NCBI RefSeq assembly: GCF_030704535.1
Contig: NC_081820.1
Location: 22,829,001 to 22,893,000, forward strand
DNA from: Vitis vinifera
Lineage: Eukaryota > Streptophyta > Magnoliopsida > Vitales > Vitaceae
DNA length: 64,000 nucleotides
Reading direction: 5' to 3'
Part shown: positions 48,481 through 61,258 of the stretch, one piece after another
How positions within the stretch are numbered: position 1 is the stretch's first letter
How the letters are laid out: each line of letters begins with the position of its first letter
The notes under the pieces: model-generated
Told to the model about the DNA's origin: nothing
The model's input: only the letters and a program-made list of their open reading frames with translations
The model's database searches: none
Made by a program: the position numbers and the translations under genes

Positions 48481-48702
48481 TCACAAGTCGGGCTTCGGCT
48501 TCGACTTCGAGTGATATCTACACCCATCTCCCTCCACACCCGACACCCCTTTTTTACTGAAGACGAATTGCTTATAAAATATAGATAAGAGATGGTATTA
48601 ATTTCCCAAAAAGGTTTTGAATTATAAAAAAAAACCACAAAAATTATATTATAAACTTTTTTAATTCTTTCATAAAATATAAAAAAATAAATATTTTCAT
48701 TT

Positions 48703-49040
48703 TTATGATATCCCACATTAGATAAGTTCTTAACACTATAATATAAGTATATGTCTTTTTTAATATTGTAGACATGTTTTAAAATCGCGATAATATCTTT
48801 AGATTCAAAACTAATAATATCTGCATAATTGAGTATAAATCGTCACAAATTATATTAGAACGGATCATCGACCTCATGTTTGTCTGGAATAGTATTTGTA
48901 ATATCTCACGTCGAATAAGAGAGATAGTTTATGATATTATATAAGCATGAATCTCTCTTAATTTTGTAAACTCATTTTCAAGCCGTGAAAACCCATTTGA
49001 GTCCAAAGTGGATAATATGTACACGATTGAGACATTTACC
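48703..49040. repeat. Two diverged copies of an LTR-like repeat unit
   Basis: Unit 1 (48703-48838) and unit 2 (about 48896-49030) share collinear words: atatcccacattagataag / atatctcacgtcgaataag, atataagtatatgtct / atataagcatgaatct, ttgtagacatgtttt / ttgtaaactcatttt, and gataatatctgcataattgag / gataatatgtacacgattgag. I recognise this as a common plant non-coding repeat, probably from a small LTR element. It has no ORF. Confidence 0.6.
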
Positions 49041-51899
49041 CCTTATGTACTATTGAAGGGTCATACCTTATCCTTATTTTCACTAATTTAACGTCCAACC
49101 ACCAAATAGTTCAAATAAAATTTTTGTTGCCTTCCTCCATCTTGGATAGATAGATATTTCAATTATTGCATTCTATTCACCCTCATGCAAAATGGACAAA
49201 TATTTAACCTCTATCTCATCTCATAAAGGTACGTATGAAAGCTAAGATGTTGCCAACGCATGAAAGTCAAAGTCATGCATTAATAACTCATTGGTTGGTC
49301 TTAACTACTCGTAAATAATTAGCTTAAGGCTAACACATGAGAAAAGTTAATTACAAAGAAAATTCTCTCTTCTTCCTCTTTTCTCTCCATTATTTCTACA
49401 ACCAAAATGCTAACTTCATCTCAAAGGGATCTACTAAACCATCATCGTTCTCACATTTTCCTTTATTTATAAAAAAAAACACTAGCAAGAAGCCCACAGT
49501 TTAACGATAGATAAAGTTATTGCACTCACCGTTAAAAGTCACAAAGCTGAAGTTCTTAAGAAGTAGCCAAACCCCTTCACTTTGGCCTATAACATGAAAG
49601 TTGGCATAATGAAATTGTAAAAGTTACTCTAAATTAGGTTGACAAATATAAAGAGGTTTTCCTTACTAAGCTAGCCCATTGTTAGCAACAAGTTGCCATT
49701 TACTATAACAACAAACTCAAAATTAGTTAGTTTAAGGTGGGAAACTTAATGCTTCGACATATTTTTCTAACACAGTTAGTTTTAAGGATGAAAAGTTTGG
49801 ACCAAATTGGGGAAGTTCCTATAGAGTGACATACATCGGCAAATTAAGATCTATCATCTAAAGGATATGGATAGCTAAAGTATACCACGTCCTTGGAATG
49901 TTTATAATTTTTGGAAATATTATTTTTGGCCCTTAAACACTTATAGTCCACTTTTTTTGCCTTCTGGAATTTTTGTCCACTAAAAAAAAAGACTTATTTG
50001 CTTGTATAATGAATGATAGCAAGTAATAAAACAATGCAGCGAAAACTAAAATCTACCTAATCCAACACAAAACATTTTATGCGTTCATTCAATAAAATTA
50101 TAATTAAGACAATGGAAATAGGCAAGCAATACATGCATCAAATACGATCATTTAAATGAGTCGAACATTAAACAATAAAAAAGGGTGCCCATTAAATGTC
50201 TAAAAGTACAAAGTAATCACATATGACCATCCCTCTTTATGTTATAGCATACAAATAATTGTATTACATTGTTTTTCAAAACAAATAGGAGAACCTCAAC
50301 GCCCTATTATCACTAGGTTATAAACCTCCTCTTGTCCATCCAATGTTATAGAACAATATAAACATAAATAAAGCCCAAAATGTCTAAATTGGAAAAACCC
50401 CACAATACCATCCATAAGACTAGGATTTCCTTACCATCCAAGAATGTTAAGAACCTTAAGAAAGGGTGCGCCAATTTGGTCTATGGTCTTAAGGACAATA
50501 GGTTAATGATCAAATGCGAGAAACTTGCAAAAGGTAAGAAAACCTCATCCACTATTGAGTTGTGAGGGTCTTATAGTTGAACCATTGAGAATGGGAAGCT
50601 AAGATCTTTATCAAAAAGGACTAAGAAAACATCCTCGAACCACTAGGTAGTGGGGCAGTCACCTTTCCCATCTTTTGAAGATGACACAAAAGGAAGTTCT
50701 TTATTTGAAGTCTTCGATTTGTCTCCTTCATGTGCTTAGTACTTCGAATCCATACGAGCCTCATGAAGTTTAGATTGAACCATCTCTTCAAATGTCCACA
50801 AAAACGTGGAAAGAAAAAGTGATGCTGAGAGTAAGGTTATGCTTGGTATTGAGAAAATTAAGGAAAAATATAAGGGAAAGATAATAGAGAGAACATAGAA
50901 AAAAAAATAAAGAAAAAAAAAATAGTTAAAATTAATAAATTATTTTTATATATTAATTCATATTTATTTTAACTCTTCAATATAAAGATTAAATAATTTG
51001 AATGTAAATTTCTAATTAATTTTAATTATATTTTATTTTTTATATATTTTTTATAGTGCAATTAATTATGAGAAATTGTTTTTAAAACGATTTTTAAAAA
51101 TTATTTTTTGATGTTTTATAAAATAAATATCGTCTATTCCGAATTTGAAATATTTTTAATCTATTTTTTATATTTTAAAAATATGTTTTAAAAATAACTT
51201 TTATATGTAGTGTTTTATTGATAATTATTCTTCATATTTATATAATTATATTTTAAAACAATTATAAGAAAACAAGTGAAAATGACTAATAATGTTCTTT
51301 AAAAACATCATATTTTCTAATTTTTTTTTTTTAAAAAATAGTTTTACATTTTTCGATTGTCATATGTATTTATTTATTTATTTTTTATCTGGATTGTAAG
51401 AAAATTTTGAATTACTTTTTTGAAATGCCCACAATCCAAAATAATAATAGTTGTTTCACCATTCACCTTAAGTCGTGAATATAGTTATACTAAAATCGAG
51501 TACCACTCCGACATAAAAGTTTTTCATCTTCTTTTTCAAATAATTTTTTGAGGTATCTCATTTTTTCTTGTTCTAGAAAAAAGTAATGAATGAAAAAGAT
51601 CTCTCATTTTTTTTAATATGATGGTTATTGGACAATTTCTGATAATTCTAATTTCTTGAAATTGCTCGCTTGATATTTCATTTGGTTGGATCAGGTTCGA
51701 TCAATCCGACTTAGACACCCACTTGGCTCCAACATGGATGATAGAAAACTGTTTTCAAAACTATTACTGATCACACTTACAAGTTAAAAGTAGTAATATG
51801 GATTCTTATGGAAAATATATACCAAGTAATCATAGCTTAAAACTATTCATAAAAAAACTTATTTCATCCTAGAGAGAATAGTGACAATACTTTCCTTTT

Positions 51900-51904
<5 letters not shown>

Positions 51905-51978
<74 letters not shown>
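51905..51978. repeat. (AT)n microsatellite, about 37 repeats
   Basis: An uninterrupted AT dinucleotide run of about 74 bases, the longest simple repeat in the window. It is likely to be polymorphic between cultivars or haplotypes. Confidence 0.97.
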
Positions 51979-51981
<3 letters not shown>

Positions 51982-52922
51982 AGCAATGAGAATTTTTCAA
52001 TATGTTATAACGATAATATCTGACCGACTGAGAGTCGTATGTCCGTGGCTCTTTGTGTTTTGTTTGATAGTGAATGATCACAACCCATCACAAGCTGTCG
52101 AATAGACTTTCCAATTCACAATACCACCGCACCTTACCAATTGGTCAATTTTGATCTCATCTTGATGGGGTGACGTCACTGAGATCACATTTGCATGCTA
52201 GCTATGTGCCAACTTCTTAGAGGACCATATATTACTTGTAAAGTATTCTAATGTAAAAATCTAATGTGCTGTCACATGCTCACATGCCAACTTCTAAAAC
52301 GACCGTATAACAATAGAAATTATTTTATATTTCATATCTTAATCTTCACTTAGTGTATATCTCTAATATAATTATTGTTAGTTTGAAAAAGAAGTGTGAA
52401 TAATGCCCCGAGACTACATACAAATTCTCTAATGTTTGGCCTTAATAAAATTTTGTACTTATCTATAATTTCAATTGGTCAACCTCCACTCAAAAGCTAT
52501 TATGAAATGAAAACATACATGTCCACAATTTAACTACTATAATTATTGATTATAAAATCACGGTATACGAGGATCAAAATCGTTCAATAAATGGATTCTT
52601 ATTCGAAGAGTGCATAACCGTATGGATAAGCTTATACTAACCCGTCAGTTTGGGATCCATTTCAGAATTTTCCTTAGGAGGTATCAGGAAGGAATTGAAA
52701 CGTAATAATATTGATTCATATGGATACAAAATAAAAGGTTCTCTATTGATTTAAACGTTGTACCTCTGGAATAGGGATAAAAAAAAGAGGAAAAAACCAA
52801 AGATTTTACATAATACTTTTGATAAAAAAATCAATCTAATTTATTTCATACCCTTCGCTCAATGATAAAATAGGTCATATTCTATAGGATCAAACCTATT
52901 GGAATAAGGGAATGATGAAAGG

Positions 52923-52924
<2 letters not shown>

Positions 52925-52963
<39 letters not shown>
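52925..52963. repeat. (AT)n microsatellite, about 19 repeats
   Basis: An uninterrupted AT dinucleotide run between gggaat and cttgtaatg. No associated gene. Confidence 0.95.
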
Positions 52964-52964
<1 letters not shown>

Positions 52965-53034
52965 TTGTAATGTGGAAAGGAAATGGAATAGGGAATGAGA
53001 ATTGAGAAATCCATTCAATCTCGTCAAATATAAG

Positions 53035-53600
53035 GGCTACAAATTGGGTAGGATGGTCGGGTTGATGATTAATTCAAACCCAACCTAAATTAAAAAATAA
53101 TCAACCCAAACTCCAACAGAAGGTACTCAACCCAAATCAAGCATAACCTCATTTTTCTAAGCTCGAGTTGAGTTTAGATTGTTTAAGTTATACTCTAGAT
53201 GCATAATTCAAAATCTATTTATGATATTATTTTAATGTATTTATATGAAAAATTAAATAACAATTACAACAAAATTTCAAGATAGCAACAAAATAATAAA
53301 CATAAATTTATGTATTTTCTAAAAATAATGAAAAACATATGACATAATATAATTTAATGTTTTTCTTAAAAATAGAAAAAGAAAACAAATATTATTATAT
53401 AGAATAAGATGAATTATAAATATTATATAAACATTAAATCTAAGTTAGACTTGAATTGCTTGAACCTTAAACTCAACCAAAATTGAGTTCGGATTAAAAA
53501 AACCTAACTCTAATATTGAAAATGATTTCTCAAACTCACCTAAACATCGGGTTAAGCTCAGGTTGGATTAGGTTATTCCAGCCAATTGCACTCCTATCAA
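53035..53600. repeat. Dispersed AT-rich repeat, copy 2
   Basis: Collinear with the repeat at 8640-9115 in the same orientation. Its ends are rich in gggtt and aaccc motifs (gggtaggatggtcgggttg at the left; ggttaagctcaggttgg near the right), which could be subterminal repeats of a DNA transposon. Boundaries are approximate. Confidence 0.6.
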
Positions 53601-54935
53601 ATACCATGTTTGAATTATTCACTATAAATAAGAGTATAAATTAAACAAAAATTAATTATGGGAAGAATAAAAAATAAGAATTTGTATTTAAAAAGAAAAA
53701 AGCACTTTTAACCCAAAAAGTGTGTTTGAAAAAAAAAATCAAATATTTGGTAAAATTTAAAATCACTTTTAATTTTTTTTTTAATATTTTATAGATGATT
53801 CTTCTAAAAACACTTTTAAAAGCATTTTTGATATTTTCAATATTTTGATTTCATTATTCCCATTCCAATTACACCTTTAAGGATTTTGCATCTTTTTCAA
53901 CACTTTAATTGCTTTATAAATTCGTTTCTTGTATTTATATTATTATAATTTTTGTATAATGTTTATCTATTTTTTAAAATTATCATAAATTTGATAAAAC
54001 ATTTTTTTTTGAAATAAATAAAACATTATAAAAAATTACAGTGGTGAAAATGAGATATTTCTTATTTAATAGAATAAATAAAACAGATTTATTCTCCAAA
54101 TAAATTTCATGGTAATGTTAAAACTCTTATATAAAAATTTTGGAAAATGTTAAAGTATCGAAGCAGTACCTACCGAATAAGAAATCTAGACCGTTAAAAT
54201 ATATATGATGAGATTTAAACTTTTAAATAAAGATACAAATAAATAGTACCAAAATACAATAATAAAAATAAACGAGATAAGAGTACAAATAATAAAACAA
54301 AAAATTATATTCGTTACACCACCCAATTAATGATATATTTCTGGTAAGTCTAAAAAAAATATCATAGGTTATTAGAAAGTTTCCTTTGAATTAACTCTTA
54401 AAAGTTATAAGCTTTTTTTTAGGTTTAATAAAAATATTATTTATTTAACTAAAAATTTTAAATTTAAAAAGGTTTAAATTATTTTAAATTTTAAGTAAAA
54501 ATATGAATATTAATTTTTCAAAAAAGGCGCGAAATTGCGAAAGAAAATGAGGACTAATTATAGAAGTATTAGCTCAAAAGAGGGGGGTTTTGGAAAATTA
54601 AATTAAAAATATATATATTATTTGAACTATTTGAAAATTTATATACTTTGAAAGGTGTCTTTGGATTTTGTATTGACATCTGCCAACGGCTGAAGATTGA
54701 CATTAATCTCCACCCATATGGACGGTCCAAAAATGTCAAAATTTTTAAATAAGTACAAGAAATCATGAAGTGTCCATGTCTGGATTCGGACTTTCTGCCC
54801 TCACTTTCTCACCAGCCAAACACACAGTTACTTACACAGTTAGTTCACGCGCATTCTCTTCTTCTCTGACTCCTCACCACCGCCTCCACCATGAACCTCA
54901 GTTTCTGAATCTAAGCTCTCTTCATCACCATCAAG

Positions 54936-57404
54936 ATGCTTCACTTTCTCTCTCTAACCCTCCTCTCTCTCCTCCACTTCTCTTCATCTTTCACACCTCT
55001 AGACAACTTCTTAATCAACTGCGGATCAAGCTCGAACTCCACTGTCGATAACAGGGTCTTTGTTGGTGATTCAGCGAAACCCATTTCGGTTTCCGTCTCT
55101 GCAGGCAAGTCCATTTCACTCACAGACTCGAACCCATCTCCAGGCTCGTCCAATCTGTACCACACTGCCAGAGTTTTCACGGGAGCTTCAAGGTATGAGT
55201 TCCGTATCCAGCAAGCAGGTACCCATTTCGTTCGTTTCCATTTTTGGCCATTCAATTCTCGAAACCATCGTTTGAAATCCGCAAAGTTTGGTGTTTCTCT
55301 TAATGGGTATCCGATTCTGAGGAATTTTACCACTAAAAATGCCGTGATAAAGGAGTATATCCTGAGGGTTGATGATAAAAAGCTGGAAGTTCTGTTTTCG
55401 CCTGAGGGAGGATCTAGGTTTGGTTTTGTTAATGCAATTGAGGTTTTTTCAGCTCCTGGGGATCTGATTCCTGATTATGGGCCTAGATTACTTAGTCCTA
55501 GTGGATCTGAAGAGTTCTATAATCTGTCATCGAAAATTTTGGAAACTGTTCATAGGATCAATGTCGGTGGTTCAATATTAACCCCTTTTAATGATACTTT
55601 ATGGAGGACTTGGATCAATGATGAGGATTTCTTAGTTCTGAAATCTGCAGCAAAACCTGCACTCACCACACATACCCCTAATTACCAGGAAGGAGGCGCA
55701 ACCCAGGAAATTGCACCTGATAATGTTTATATGACTGCACAACAGATGAATAGGGATAATGTGACATCGGATTCGAGATTCAATATAAGTTGGAAATTTG
55801 AAGTGGGTTCTCATAGTGCCAGGCACTTGGTTAGGTTGCATTTTTGTGATATTGTTAGTAAATCACTTAACTTGCTCTACTTCAATGTGTATATTAATGG
55901 GCTGCTTGCGGTCAGGGATCTTGATTTGTCTGTCCTTACATTCCATGAGCTTGCATCACCTTACTATATGGATTTTGTTGTGGATTCGGATAATTCAGGG
56001 GTTACGAGGATAAGTGTTGGTCCTTCTGACCTCAGCCCGGTCTCAGCAAGAAATGCAATTTTGAATGGGGTAGAAATCATGAAGTTGGTGAATTTTGTGG
56101 CTCAACAAAGCGAGGATAAGAAGAAAAATATCTGGGTTCTGGTGGGTTCAATTGTTGTGGGGTTTGTTGTTGTATGTTTGATAGTGCTTGCAGTTTTGGT
56201 TGCGTTGAAATGCAAGAAGAAGAAACCAAAACCAAGACCTGCTGAGAGTGTAGGTTGGACTCCTTTACGGGTAGCCAGTTCCTACAGCAGGATGTCTGAA
56301 GGGACGGCCAATCCATATCTAGGTCCAAATTTATACCTTGGCTTGAAGATCCCTTTTGCTGATATACAACTGGCTACAAACAATTTTGACAGGAGTTTGG
56401 TTATTGGTTCGGGTGGCTTCGGTATGGTTTATAAAGGGGTTCTTAGAGACAATACTAGGATTGCCGTGAAGCGAGGTGTGCCGGGGTCTAGGCAGGGCCT
56501 CCCTGAATTCCAGACTGAGATAACTGTTTTGTCCAAAATTCGCCATCGTCATCTTGTTTCACTTGTTGGGTATTGTGAAGAACAGTCAGAAATGATACTG
56601 GTTTATGAGTATATGGACAAAGGACCATTGAAGACTCATTTGTATGGTTCAGAATTGCCTCCTTTGACTTGGAAGCAGAGGCTCGATATATGCATAGGTG
56701 CAGCAAGAGGTCTTCACTATCTTCATACAGGTTCGGCACAGGGAATCATCCATCGTGACATTAAATCAACCAATATTTTGCTTGATGAGAATTATGTTGC
56801 TAAGGTGGCTGATTTTGGTCTTTCAAAATCTGGCCCTTGTCTCAATGAAACCCATGTAAGTACTGGTGTAAAGGGTAGTTTTGGCTATCTTGATCCTGAG
56901 TATTTTCGGAGGCAGCAGCTCACAGATAAATCAGATGTTTATTCATTTGGGGTTGTGCTTCTTGAAGTGCTTTGTGCTAGACCTGCCGTTGATCCGCTGC
57001 TTGCTAGGGAGCAGGTGAATTTAGCTGAATGGGCAATGCAATGGCAGCAGAAAGGCCTGCTTGCTAAAATCATTGATCCTCACCTTGTGGGCAAGATAAA
57101 ACCAAGCTCTTTAAAAAAGTTTGGAGAAACAGCTGAAAAATGTTTAGCAGAATATGGTGTCGATAGGCCAACCATGGGTGATGTATTATGGAATTTGGAG
57201 TATGTACTTCAGCTTCAGGAAACTGGCACACGAAGAGAATCACATGAAGATAGTGATATTAATACATCAGAGCTTCCATCACACAGTGCAGTTCCCTTAC
57301 CTCATTCTAGCAACATTAGAACAGAGAGAAGCCATGGCTATGCGAGTGGAGACATATCAACAACCCAAGTCTTTTCTCAATTGATGACCAACGAAGGAAG
57401 ATAG
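54936..57404 (+). CDS. Malectin-like receptor kinase, CrRLK1L family (822 aa, intronless)
   Basis: This is a plasma-membrane receptor-like Ser/Thr kinase of the FERONIA/THESEUS family, whose members sense cell-wall state and RALF peptides. The ATG at 54936 starts a signal peptide (residues 1 to about 19, MLHFLSLTLLSLL). The extracellular malectin-like tandem runs to about 390 (DNFLINCGSS near the start; FNISWKFEVGS with LVRLHFCDIVS in the second half). The transmembrane helix is about 399-424, followed by KCKKKKPK. The kinase has GSGGFGMVYKG (491-501), catalytic K512, HRDIKSTN with D608, DFG at 626-628, GSFGYLDPEY, and DKSDVYSFGVVLLEVL. All catalytic residues are present. A Ser-rich tail ends at 822. 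The single exon and the length fit the AT5G24010-like subgroup. The ligand is unknown. Confidence 0.95.
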   Translation: MLHFLSLTLLSLLHFSSSFTPLDNFLINCGSSSNSTVDNRVFVGDSAKPISVSVSAGKSISLTDSNPSPGSSNLYHTARVFTGASRYEFRIQQAGTHFVRFHFWPFNSRNHRLKSAKFGVSLNGYPILRNFTTKNAVIKEYILRVDDKKLEVLFSPEGGSRFGFVNAIEVFSAPGDLIPDYGPRLLSPSGSEEFYNLSSKILETVHRINVGGSILTPFNDTLWRTWINDEDFLVLKSAAKPALTTHTPNYQEGGATQEIAPDNVYMTAQQMNRDNVTSDSRFNISWKFEVGSHSARHLVRLHFCDIVSKSLNLLYFNVYINGLLAVRDLDLSVLTFHELASPYYMDFVVDSDNSGVTRISVGPSDLSPVSARNAILNGVEIMKLVNFVAQQSEDKKKNIWVLVGSIVVGFVVVCLIVLAVLVALKCKKKKPKPRPAESVGWTPLRVASSYSRMSEGTANPYLGPNLYLGLKIPFADIQLATNNFDRSLVIGSGGFGMVYKGVLRDNTRIAVKRGVPGSRQGLPEFQTEITVLSKIRHRHLVSLVGYCEEQSEMILVYEYMDKGPLKTHLYGSELPPLTWKQRLDICIGAARGLHYLHTGSAQGIIHRDIKSTNILLDENYVAKVADFGLSKSGPCLNETHVSTGVKGSFGYLDPEYFRRQQLTDKSDVYSFGVVLLEVLCARPAVDPLLAREQVNLAEWAMQWQQKGLLAKIIDPHLVGKIKPSSLKKFGETAEKCLAEYGVDRPTMGDVLWNLEYVLQLQETGTRRESHEDSDINTSELPSHSAVPLPHSSNIRTERSHGYASGDISTTQVFSQLMTNEGR

Positions 57405-60400
57405 TGTTTAGTCTCACAATGCACCATATGCAGTCCACAGAGTCCCAAATAATATCGTCTTCTTATTTCTTTGGAAGTGCTACAGAACCATATCTTGGAG
57501 GTATCAAATGAAGTTTCAGGTTCTTGATTCATTTCATATCATCTGTATTTTATTATGATGTTCCCATAATAGTAATGGTGTTTCAGGCTGTCACAGGTTA
57601 GGTTATTTATTCAGTGTCATAGGATATAATTTCTTGTACTAGATAGAAGCAGCATTAGTTATGATGATAAACCCCATAATTGTATATGATTTCATAGTTC
57701 TTGTAGCCTTGATTCGTTTGATATTATGAATGAGGCCTAGATATCTCTCTCCCTATGTTGTTTCAGGTGTTAAATCTAGAGTCCATGGCGTGTTTGGATG
57801 CTACATGGAAATAAAATCTATCACTCATTCTGTTTGTTTTCCATAACATTTGAAGCCACCATCCATCCTTGAGAGAGAAGTCAATGCAAAAACATGGAAT
57901 AATTACCACAAAATGATGATAGAAACATCATTTCATGAAATCCAAGTGATTCTATACATGCAAATGATGTAGTCATCTTGAATGTTATGAAAGACAACAT
58001 GGGCACATTCCAAAAATTATACATGTAAGACAAGGGACTGATTTCATTGTCATGCAACATCCACACATTCCCTAAATACGATATTACAAAAAGGTTTGCA
58101 TTAGATTACTTTGTCTCACATAAATACTGTTTCTGTAAACATTACTTTTATTGCTACTTGTTCACCATCTATACGACATTTAATTACTTTACTAATATCA
58201 GCTATCAGATTTAGGTTCAATTTTTCCATCACTTTCTGCACAATATTCCTGCATTAGTGACTCCTAACAAGCAGTAAGCAAGAGATGACCATCAATAGTG
58301 CCAAGTTTGCTTATCATGAAACAGAATATTTTGGTATTAAAAGCTTAGTTGGAGGCAAGGTTGCTTTTCCACCTTGATTGGTAGTCTTAACTCTTATCGG
58401 TAACTGGGTTATAGATTTTCCCTTCTGCATTGGCTGGAACAGTATTACTCACAACTATATATGAAGTTGCCTACTCTATCGATCAGAAGAGTCTTATTCT
58501 CTACTTTGATTTCATTGCATCATGCTTAAAACCATAAAAACCTCATACAGGTATTGTGGGTGAAATCTCTATTATAAGAGATGGGTCTGTATTTCATGAA
58601 AGCACATAGCATATTAAAGTTGATTGTCACTTTTTCTAAGAGATATGGCAACAGAGAACCAGATTACTATGCCTTTTTGACCCCTATTTGAAATTTGAAA
58701 ATCAACTTGGAGATCTTACCATTGAACTTTAAGGGGAACGAAAAAAAAGACTACTCTCCAGTATCTGTAACAAGTTGGGCATGATGGATATTTGTACTCT
58801 GCTTGAGGGGGAGTGACAGAGTATGAATCAAGTGGGAGATGTTTCCACTAAACTCTTAGGAAAAGGGCTGTTCTCCAATCTGTCACCAGTTGGGCATGAT
58901 GGACAGCTGTGCTCCAGCTTGAGGGAGATCTCATAAACCAATTTTTGGGTCAAGTGGGATGAATCTTCATAAGCAGGTTTCCTTTAATTCTTATTGACTT
59001 AGCAGATTTAGTAGAACAAGTAAACAATGTATAAGACGTAACACTTTTGCTTCCAGAGCACATCAGTGGACTTGGAACCCATGAAAGCAGGAATATCTCA
59101 CATAAGTAAATTGCTAAAGACACCTGTTACGTAAATAGCATCCAAACCCATTTGAATTGAGCAGTTGAATGGCTGTCATCAAGCTTCACATATACATAGT
59201 ATGAAGAATGATGAACCTAATTCATGATTGGTGTAGGTTCCATATTGGTTAGAAATAAAAATTCTTGCATTTAATATGTAGTGGCTCCTTTCACTTGTAC
59301 AAACTCATTTTTGGGTTGTGTAGGTTTTAAAACAAATAATATCTATATTTCAAGAACTAGACAGATGGGTATCAGACCCATCTTGATTGGATGGAGCAGC
59401 CCAATGATGGCTACCAATTGGGATGGAAATGATGATGAAGATATGGATGGGAAAAAAATAGAAGAAAATATAAGTGAAAATTATATTAATATTATTTTGT
59501 ATTATTAATTTTTTAAGGGTGGAATAAGATTTCTTCCTTTTGTGGGGATGACCCCAAAGCTTTATTTTTTTCATTTTTTTTTCTAGAACAGAGAGTACAG
59601 GGCCATGGATGCAGTGGAAACCAACCAATAAAGTGCTTCTAGATATGGGCACAGATATATTCCACTCAATAAATGGTGAGCCCAGTGGGGCAACTTCATC
59701 TTTCCACTCAAAACTGTCCCCCCTACCCTACCTATTTTTTTTTTTTTCCCCTTTTTCTCTTTTCTCTTTCTTGGTATGAAGGCAGGCCTCTCTAGCTTTG
59801 ACTCTATTATTTATGATAACTGATGCTTTAAAAATAAATATTTTTAAAAAGTACCTCTGGGTCACTTTCATACTTAATCATTAAGATGTCCAATTTTTTT
59901 AGGGCAATGCATAATATTTCTATTCAAGGAGGTGATTGTTTTACAATAGTACTTGGAAATTTTCAACCCTGCATTTCCTATTTAAAAGCAAGTGTTGCTT
60001 TTTCCTAGTGGACAGAAAATTATGAGGTAACATGATTCCAAGGTGATATTTGGATTCATTCATGAGATATCAAAAAACTTTTTTAGGTCCAATAGCATCC
60101 ATATGGGATAGGTTTATTATTATTATTAAATCTCTAAAATAAATTTAAAGTCAAAAGTCATTATTTTTCAAAAAATAATATTGATATTGTAAAAGTTTAT
60201 GAAATATGTAATAACTTTGCATATAAGTTTGACTCATTTGGATAATATTGTATAGCTATTTGACTAATTTTGTTCAAAACGTTCGTGATTTTTTTTTAAA
60301 AAGAAATAATAATTTGGAAATCAACAAAATAGTTATTTATTTATTTATTTAATTTTGTATGAAAATAAACAACGAAGTAGAATATCTACATATTCAATTG

Positions 60401-60894
60401 AAAGGAGAACCGTAATAATCTTCAAATTCAAATTTAATGACATCTTTAAGAAAATCTGATCTCAAAGTGAAAAACTTAAAATTATAGATGCATTTTCTAG
60501 CTAAACAAAAAAATTACTTCTTACAAAAGTTTTACATTATCTTATGCACAAAAAAAAAATTATATTCAATGCTAATATTACTTTTTAAAAATTATAATTT
60601 AGGCTCTTTGGGCCTCATTTGGGGTAGTTTCTAATTTTTTGCATTATCCTAAAATTGAAATTGAAGTCAAAATTATATTTTTTGTAAAGGGTATTATTGA
60701 TATAATAAAAGTTGTATTAAATATAAAATAAATTTTTATATAAATCAAAATAGATCTTATGTAAGAAACAATTTTTTTTCTAACTTTGCTATTAAGCCTT
60801 TTAAAAGTTACAAGCTTTTAAAACAAAATTAACCAAACAAATGTAAAGTTCTTACTAGTTTTCAGCTTCTCAAAAATTAATTAAGCAAAGCTTT
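57405..60894. other. 3' UTR of the receptor kinase and intergenic DNA
   Basis: The first about 300 bases are the probable 3' UTR. Beyond them I see no gene, only the copia remnant at 58755-58950 and short chance frames. Purine/pyrimidine-biased tracts occur at 59725-59775. Confidence 0.45.
58755..58950 (+). mobile_element. Ty1/copia 3'-end remnant, two partial copies
   Basis: Two related stretches contain aagttgggcatgatggatat and cagttgggcatgatggacag, each followed by ctccagcttgaggg or a variant of it. This is the typical end of a copia polyprotein (KLGMMDI-type residues) running into the polypurine tract gagggggag that precedes the 3' LTR. Only about 100 bases of each copy remain, with stops. 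No LTR was recognised. Confidence 0.55.
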
Positions 60895-61258
60895 AGGACA
60901 TGTTTGACAATTGTTCTTTAGAATAGTTTCTCTTATTAAAAACAAAAAATATAAAAAACACGTTTAAAAACTAAAAACTGTTTTTTATTTTCTGTTCTTA
61001 ATACCAAAAAATATAATGTTTTTACATAACATCTTTTAATATTTTCACATTGTTTTTTTAGGGTTGTTTTAAAGAAATAATTATACAAATATGTAAAATG
61101 ATTAAAAATAAAATACTAAATATAAAAATTATTTTAAAAAAAATATTAAAATAGGTTAAAAAGATTTTATGTTTTCAAATAGACTTTTATTTTCCAAAAC
61201 TTAGAAAAAGGTTTTTAAAAATTATTTTCAAAAACAGTTACTAATCACACCTTTAATC
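60895..61258. mobile_element. hAT-like MITE
   Basis: The left end ggacatgtttgacaattgtt and the right end (aacagttactaatcacacct) are imperfect inverted repeats. The interior is AT-rich with ttttaaaaa-type words and no ORF. Similar interior words occur at 51060-51350 and 7720-7890. No clear target duplication was seen. Confidence 0.5.

Larger units (their letters stand above)
48481..54935. other. 6.4-kb repeat-rich intergenic region
   Basis: Apart from the repeats listed separately, this is AT-rich DNA with many stops in all frames. The longest frames (for example 50380-50565) resemble no protein family I know. A hAT-MITE-like AT-rich patch lies at about 51060-51350. The last 150 bases before 54936 are C/T-rich and should be the promoter and leader of the receptor kinase gene. 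Confidence 0.45.

Noticed and set aside
50380..50565. 61-codon frame beginning MSKLEKPHN
   Set aside because: It is an isolated short frame in repeat-rich DNA, without splice partners or a recognisable domain.
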